Assembly: GCA_964600385.1 (NCBI GenBank)
Contig: CAZRJC010000011.1
Span: 8,894 to 72,893 of the forward strand
Source: DMER64 sp964600385
Lineage (GTDB): Bacteria > Bacteroidota > Bacteroidia > Bacteroidales > UBA932
Length of the DNA: 64,000 bases
Direction: 5' to 3'
Shown here: one piece after another, positions 59,529-64,000 of the stretch
Layout: each line of letters opens with the position of its first letter
How positions within the stretch are numbered: position 1 is the first letter of the stretch
Made by a program: the position numbers and the translations under genes
The notes under the pieces: model-generated
Told to the model about the DNA's origin: nothing
The model's input: the letters and a program-made list of their open reading frames with translations, nothing else
Database searches by the model: none

Positions 59529-60818
59529 ATGAATACACACACCATATATGCCGGCCAATGCGCCATCGGAGGCGGTCAACCGCTCTCGGTACAGACCATG
59601 TGCAACACAGACACTCTGGACATTGAAGCATCTTTGGCCCAATGTATCCTCCTGGCGAATTCCGGAGCACAACTCATTCGGTTAACCACACAGGGAACGG
59701 CCCAGGTAGAGGCTCTGGCGCGTATCAAAGCAGGCCTGAGAGCATCGGGGATTGACACGCCCCTTGTTGCCGACGTGCATTTCTCGGCCCGGGTTGCCAT
59801 AGAAGCCGCCAAAGTTGCGGAAAAAGTCCGCATCAATCCGGGTAACTTCTCTGCAGATCCTTCACAAGCCCGCGACCTGCTGCTTGAACTTATAAATACC
59901 TGTAAAGAGCACCATACTGCTTTACGCATTGGCGTAAACCACGGATCATTATCTGACCGCATCATGGAAGCATACGGTGACACTCCCTACGGTATGGCAC
60001 AGGGAGCCATGGAATACCTGCGCATTTGCCGTGAGGCAGACTTTGACCAGGTAGTGGTCTCGCTCAAGTCGAGCAATACCCGGGTGATGGTACAGGCATA
60101 CCGTGAACTGGTAAGCGCCATGGAGAAGGAAAATATGCATTTTCCGCTCCACCTTGGCATTACCGAGGCAGGAAACGGACGTCAGGGCCGTTTGAAATCG
60201 GCTGCCGGTCTGTTCACCCTCCTTCAGGAAGGCATAGGCGACACCTTGCGTATTTCGCTTACAGAACCGCCACTGGCCGAAGTGCTATTTGGTTTGAAAT
60301 TGATTCAGGAATATAATCTTTATTCAGGGAACAAAAATCATACTCCGCAAATTAAAACTTGGGATGATCTCATTCTGGCAGCCTGCTGGAAATGGGCTCC
60401 CGGTCTGATTAATCAGACAACAGACTATAAGACGCTTGATATACCGTTTGTAGAAGCGCCCTTTGCTACAAAAGACGAGCTTGCTGAGTTCTGTCTGGAT
60501 CTGCTGCAGGCCACGCGTTGCGTGTTCTCCAAACCGGAATACATTGCCTGCCCCGGATGCGGCAGAACCAGATACAACCTGGAAGAAACGCTGCAGGCTG
60601 TAAAGTCGGCCACATCGCACCTTAAAGGATGTACCATTGCCGTGATGGGATGCATTGTGAACGGACCCGGTGAAATGGCCGATGCCGATTACGGATATGT
60701 AGGTGAAGGAGGCGGCAAAATAACCCTCTATAAAGGAAAAACCCCCGTTTTGCGGGGGGTTCCTCAGGAAGAAGCAGTGCAAAGGTTACTGGAACTTATA
60801 GCGTCTCAACAAAAATAA
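59529..60818 (+). CDS. ispG: 4-hydroxy-3-methylbut-2-enyl diphosphate synthase IspG, shortened plant-type form
   Basis: A 429-residue enzyme of the MEP isoprenoid pathway. The N-terminal TIM barrel (about 1-255; QTMCNTDTLD, LIRLTTQG, VADVHFSARVA, KVRINPGNF, LRIGVNHGSLS) is followed, after a short linker, by the [4Fe-4S] domain with CPGCGRTRYNLEETL and GCIVNGPGEMADADYG. The C-terminal sequence is of the plant/Bacteroidota type, which normally has a middle A* domain and about 600 residues; here that domain is almost gone. The last 23 nt overlap the opposing nfeD gene. Confidence 0.9.
   Translation: MNTHTIYAGQCAIGGGQPLSVQTMCNTDTLDIEASLAQCILLANSGAQLIRLTTQGTAQVEALARIKAGLRASGIDTPLVADVHFSARVAIEAAKVAEKVRINPGNFSADPSQARDLLLELINTCKEHHTALRIGVNHGSLSDRIMEAYGDTPYGMAQGAMEYLRICREADFDQVVVSLKSSNTRVMVQAYRELVSAMEKENMHFPLHLGITEAGNGRQGRLKSAAGLFTLLQEGIGDTLRISLTEPPLAEVLFGLKLIQEYNLYSGNKNHTPQIKTWDDLILAACWKWAPGLINQTTDYKTLDIPFVEAPFATKDELAEFCLDLLQATRCVFSKPEYIACPGCGRTRYNLEETLQAVKSATSHLKGCTIAVMGCIVNGPGEMADADYGYVGEGGGKITLYKGKTPVLRGVPQEEAVQRLLELIASQQK
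60737..60760 (-). terminator. terminator of the nfeD operon, inside the ispG coding region
   Basis: Read on the minus strand: CCCCCG (6 bp), loop CAAAA, CGGGGG, then a T run of five. This is a textbook intrinsic terminator 35 nt after the nfeD stop. On the plus strand the same DNA encodes the C-terminal part of IspG. Confidence 0.75.
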
Positions 60819-62109
60819 CGCCTCCTTCCACCCGCACTACCTTAACTTTAGCATTTCGTGTTATAAATCCGACTGCAGCACGGGCCTCCAGTCTTTTTCC
60901 GTTTACAGACACCTTGCCGGCAGGTCTGAGGTCAGTCAGTGCAATGCCTTCCTGTCCTGCCTTGATATCTTCATAAACCGGAACACCAACAAAACCTTCA
61001 TCAACTTTCAGGTTCGTGCGAAGTGCTATGAAATTGAAAGCCCTGGTGGGATACAGCCTGCCCAGTACATAAATGAAACCTGCCACTGCTGCAAATCCCG
61101 ATATGGACACCACAGCAATGGGATTCAAAACAGCGTTCCAATTGAAGGGTCCTTCAAAACGGAACACCCAGTTATCTATCATGGAAAGGGTAAGACCTGT
61201 AAACACACCTATGATCCCTAATATACCCAACACACCAAAGCCCGGTGTAATAAATATTTCGAGTGCCAGGAAAATAAGACCCAATACCACAATAAGAAAT
61301 TCCCAATATTGTGCGAGTCCTTCCAGGAAAAGCGGCGAGAAATAGCAAATAGCGCAAAATACCGCCAGTCCAAGAGGGAACCCGATACCGGGTGTCTTGA
61401 GTTCAAAAAAGATTCCTCCCACTATGCCCATCAGCAAAAGGCCCTGTACCAGCGGTAAAAGGAAGAAGCCAATGAGTTTGTCCAGCCATGTTTCCTTATA
61501 CTCCCTGATTACTGGATTTTCATAGCCTAAAAGAGCCACCACTTCATCGATATCATCTGCCTGGCCTTCAGAAAAGCCGGCTTCCACAGCTTCTTTGGCT
61601 GTAAAGTTGACAATACGGTCTCCGTTAACCATTTGCTCGGCAATTGCAGGATCACGTCCCGTCTGTTCGGCAGTGGCGCGCATCATGGAACGCATGAAAG
61701 ACTGGTATTTTTCAGGCATCTGATTTCCCTGCGCATCTACAACCGTGGCAGACCCGATACTTGAACCGGGAGCCATGTAAATACTGTCGCAGGCTATGGA
61801 AATAAGTGCTCCTGCCGATGCCGCCTGATGGTCTACGAAAGCCACTGTTACAAATGAAGCATCGAGCAACGCTGTCCGCATTTTGTCTGCGGCATCCAAA
61901 GCACCTCCGTATGTATTCAAATGCAACAGGAATACACCGGCATCCCAGTCCGCGGCCGCCTTCATGGCCTTGTCCAGCATCCTGGCCGACTTGGCATGAA
62001 TCTCGCTGTCCAGCCTGAGAATATATACTCTGACGGAATCATCCGTTCCGGCAAAAGCCGCATTATAAACAAGGCAAAGAAAAACGAATGGCAGGAATAA
62101 TCTTTTCAT
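60796..62109 (-). CDS. NfeD-family membrane serine protease (ClpP-like plus NfeD)
   Basis: A 437-residue protein. A signal peptide (about 1-20) is followed by a ClpP/crotonase-like protease domain (about 25-200; LHLNTYGGALDAADKMR, VDHQAASAGALISIACDSIYMAPGSSIGSA, Ser in ASAGALI), four to five transmembrane helices (about 220-360) and a C-terminal NfeD OB-fold domain. Such proteases cut membrane proteins or work with stomatin-like partners. I start at the ATG at 62107-62109. It lies 7 nt after the C69 peptidase gene. Confidence 0.88.
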   Translation of the reverse strand: MKRLFLPFVFLCLVYNAAFAGTDDSVRVYILRLDSEIHAKSARMLDKAMKAAADWDAGVFLLHLNTYGGALDAADKMRTALLDASFVTVAFVDHQAASAGALISIACDSIYMAPGSSIGSATVVDAQGNQMPEKYQSFMRSMMRATAEQTGRDPAIAEQMVNGDRIVNFTAKEAVEAGFSEGQADDIDEVVALLGYENPVIREYKETWLDKLIGFFLLPLVQGLLLMGIVGGIFFELKTPGIGFPLGLAVFCAICYFSPLFLEGLAQYWEFLIVVLGLIFLALEIFITPGFGVLGILGIIGVFTGLTLSMIDNWVFRFEGPFNWNAVLNPIAVVSISGFAAVAGFIYVLGRLYPTRAFNFIALRTNLKVDEGFVGVPVYEDIKAGQEGIALTDLRPAGKVSVNGKRLEARAAVGFITRNAKVKVVRVEGGVIFVETL

Positions 62110-62116
62110 TAACTTA

Positions 62117-63787
62117 TTATTTTTGTTCCAGGACATCCCCGTGGTCCTTCACCACGGCCTCTTTCCATTTTTGGGAATAGCCTTCCTGAATGGGAGAGGC
62201 AGGAATTCGTTTGGAATGGCCGTTATCGGTAAATGAACCGTCAGGGTTCTGGCGTTTTGTATTACCATCTATATATTTAACCATCAAATACTTGTCAAGA
62301 GCCACCCAATCATTGAATACCGACTGGGCCGAGTTTACTGAGAAATCTGTAAGAAATTCACGGGCAGAGGCAGGATCCTTTTTGTACATGGCCACAGCCT
62401 GTTCATCAATTGTCTTTACCGTTTCAATAGCCTTGTTTTCAATGGCATCTACAATCCCGCGCACCTCAGTTCCAACCTGGTTGTAACGCAGGTAAGCAAA
62501 CTGGCATACCCGGTTCACAATCCAGAAAAGAGAAGTCTCGGAATATTCAATCATGCTGCCGTTACCTTCCCTTATGCACTCGGGAACGCGAAGCGATGCA
62601 CTGTAAATGGGAGTAAGGGGCGAGGTAGCAGCATCGTCCACACCAAACCAGAACAATCCGCCCAGATCTGATGGAAGCCAGCTGCGGCATTGTCCCACAT
62701 ACCACCAACCGGTCTGCTGTGTGGCAATGGCCCGCTCGTTCATATACGTTTTATCACCCACCTTGTAACTCATGGGACGCCAGCGGTACGGAAGTGCATG
62801 GCCTCCGGCTCCGATATCGGTGGTCATGTCCATGGGTGTTCCTTCGTAGTGGTCCCGCATCATATCGGCAACGTCTTTAACGGACAGTTTCTCTTTTGGT
62901 TTGACACAAAAAGGCATCCTGTTGGAAGGATTGTATCCCATGGCATAATCGAGGTATTGATCCATACCTTCCGAAAAACGGTTAAAGAAAGACCATACCC
63001 GTGCTTCGCAACCGCGCAGGGCACCGAATTCCAGCGGAGCATATACATCACAGAAACTGAATTCGCTGTCTTTACCGGCAAAAATCCCCATATCCCTTGC
63101 ATGCGATATCACGTCTTTGCTGTACAGGCAATTATCGGGATCATTAAAATCAATGGTAGTAATTCTGGCCTGATTGGCATGTCCGCTTATGTAGCCGTCA
63201 GGAATTCGTTTTGCTACCCAAACCGAGCCTTTATTTACATTTTTTCCTTTAATGAAAACGGGGGTTTTGGCCATAATCTCCATAATCCAGGCCTCATTGG
63301 GATCGGCTATCGAAAACGATTCGCCGCTCGATGCATATCCGTAGGTCTGGGTAAGTTCATCAATAAGAGCTATAGCTTCACGGGCCGTTTTGCAGCGTTG
63401 GAGCGAAATATAGATAAGGGAACCGTAGTCCATTATGGCGGTAGGATCATGAAAACCCGTTCTGCCGCCAAAGGTGGTTTCACCTATCAAAAGCTGATGT
63501 TCATTCATATTTCCGGTCACCGAATAAGTATGGGAAACCTGCGGAATCTGTCCAAGTAATTTTCCGGAATCCCATTCATTTATTTTCAACATGGATCCGT
63601 CTGGCCAGTCGGCTGCCGGCCAGAAATACAATTCTCCATATAACTGATGTGAGTCAGCGGAATAACTGACCATAACAGAACCATCCCTGGATGCACCTTT
63701 TGTCACAATTAGGTTAGTACAGGCAAAAGCCGCACCGGCACTAAGTATCAGGGTTAAAAAGCTCAATAAAAATTTTTTGGTAATCAT
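62117..63787 (-). CDS. C69-family dipeptidase (Ntn hydrolase)
   Basis: A 556-residue exported peptidase. The signal peptide ends just before CTNLIVTKGASRDGS, so the mature enzyme would start with the catalytic Cys of the Ntn-hydrolase family (about residue 22). Other family segments: GNMNEHQLLIGETTFGGR, IADPNEAWIMEI and HANQARI. It probably degrades small peptides in the periplasm. I use the ATG at 63785-63787; an ATG four codons upstream is possible. Operon with nfeD. Confidence 0.88.
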   Translation of the reverse strand: MITKKFLLSFLTLILSAGAAFACTNLIVTKGASRDGSVMVSYSADSHQLYGELYFWPAADWPDGSMLKINEWDSGKLLGQIPQVSHTYSVTGNMNEHQLLIGETTFGGRTGFHDPTAIMDYGSLIYISLQRCKTAREAIALIDELTQTYGYASSGESFSIADPNEAWIMEIMAKTPVFIKGKNVNKGSVWVAKRIPDGYISGHANQARITTIDFNDPDNCLYSKDVISHARDMGIFAGKDSEFSFCDVYAPLEFGALRGCEARVWSFFNRFSEGMDQYLDYAMGYNPSNRMPFCVKPKEKLSVKDVADMMRDHYEGTPMDMTTDIGAGGHALPYRWRPMSYKVGDKTYMNERAIATQQTGWWYVGQCRSWLPSDLGGLFWFGVDDAATSPLTPIYSASLRVPECIREGNGSMIEYSETSLFWIVNRVCQFAYLRYNQVGTEVRGIVDAIENKAIETVKTIDEQAVAMYKKDPASAREFLTDFSVNSAQSVFNDWVALDKYLMVKYIDGNTKRQNPDGSFTDNGHSKRIPASPIQEGYSQKWKEAVVKDHGDVLEQK

Positions 63788-63856
63788 CTGGTATTTCAAT
63801 TAAGGTTACTTAAACTGTAAAATTACTAAAAAAGTAATAAACAAAGGCTTTTTTAT

Positions 63857-63864
63857 TACCTTTG
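63857..63864 (+). promoter_or_regulatory. -7 promoter box of the terminal gene
   Basis: TACCTTTG matches TAnnTTTG and lies 32 nt upstream of the ATG at 63897, divergent from the C69 peptidase gene. Confidence 0.45.
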
Positions 63865-63896
63865 TTTTCCTTGTAAACATTATCAATCATAATACA

Positions 63897-64000
63897 ATGA
63901 AGAAATTTGCAATTATTGTTTTCTCCTTGCTTTTTGCAAGCTCGGTTGGTTTCGCCCAAATGGCAAACCCGAATGACCCGTTGAAGAACGACCCTGCCGT
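63897..64000 (+). CDS. 5' part of an exported protein, possibly an M16 peptidase
   Basis: The first 34 codons are visible: a signal peptide (about 1-21, ending GFAQ), then MANPNDPLKNDPAV. The pattern P.DP...DP.V following a signal is typical of the start of Bacteroidota M16 zinc peptidases, where GKLDNGLTYY would come next, but the window ends first. The family is a guess; export is well supported. Confidence 0.5.
   Translation, partial: MKKFAIIVFSLLFASSVGFAQMANPNDPLKNDPA

Overview
The window looks like a Bacteroidales-type (phylum Bacteroidota) chromosome. Supporting signs are promoters of the TAnnTTTG class with few Shine-Dalgarno sequences, and typical families: a PPi-type phosphofructokinase with ATP-type PEP carboxykinase, a plant-type-like IspG, a NagB/PIG-L fusion, and surface lipoproteins with PCMD, choice-of-anchor and CarboxypepD_reg domains. 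I cannot name the genus. No rRNA, tRNA, insertion sequence or CRISPR array was recognised.

Positions 1 to about 13,100 are an AT-richer accessory island that ends against the 3' end of mnmE. Only its right end is inside the window. The minus strand carries an arsenic/organoarsenical cluster: arsR, an ArsE-like thioredoxin, arsF and arsG, then an ArsP-type permease, a carboxymuconolactone decarboxylase-like protein, a second small thioredoxin, a second ArsR, a DUF169 protein, a permease split into two overlapping half-genes, a cupin and a porin. Near-identical 18-bp palindromic sites precede arsR and arsP and probably bind ArsR. Divergent from arsR, a clear fluoride (crcB-motif) riboswitch with a terminator controls a cation/proton antiporter and an extra enolase, a fluoride-resistance operon.

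At the island edge, three genes overlap each other by 4 nt: a zinc-ribbon/HTH protein, a tyrosine recombinase, and a 365-residue MID-PIWI (Argonaute-like) protein that has lost the expected catalytic aspartates. I know of no described system that couples a catalytically dead short PIWI protein to an integrase in one operon. This is the strongest novelty candidate.

From 13,105 on the window is core chromosome: rlmD-mnmE (minus); a CarboxypepD_reg protein, rarA, kdsA, a NagB/PIG-L fusion and a CBM9-like protein (plus); a BamA/TamA-like protein (minus); an arginine-decarboxylase-like PLP enzyme and a SpoU methyltransferase (plus). Next comes a nearly gapless nine-gene minus-strand run: valS, PCMD lipoprotein, thioesterase, tatA, tatC, WG-repeat protein, ABC-F ATPase, rlmB, flippase. 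It is followed by a DUF3467 protein, a LamG/choice-of-anchor lipoprotein, kdsC-maf, a GH2 exo-glucosaminidase-like enzyme, PPi-phosphofructokinase facing pckA, recQ, ligA, a flavodiiron protein, an RSH protein with a degenerate hydrolase motif, an Ig-like lipoprotein, a small beta-barrel protein, a short ispG, an NfeD-family membrane protease, a C69 dipeptidase and the start of a probable M16 peptidase. The core genes serve envelope building (Kdo, outer membrane, Tat), RNA modification, DNA repair, central carbon metabolism and the stringent response.
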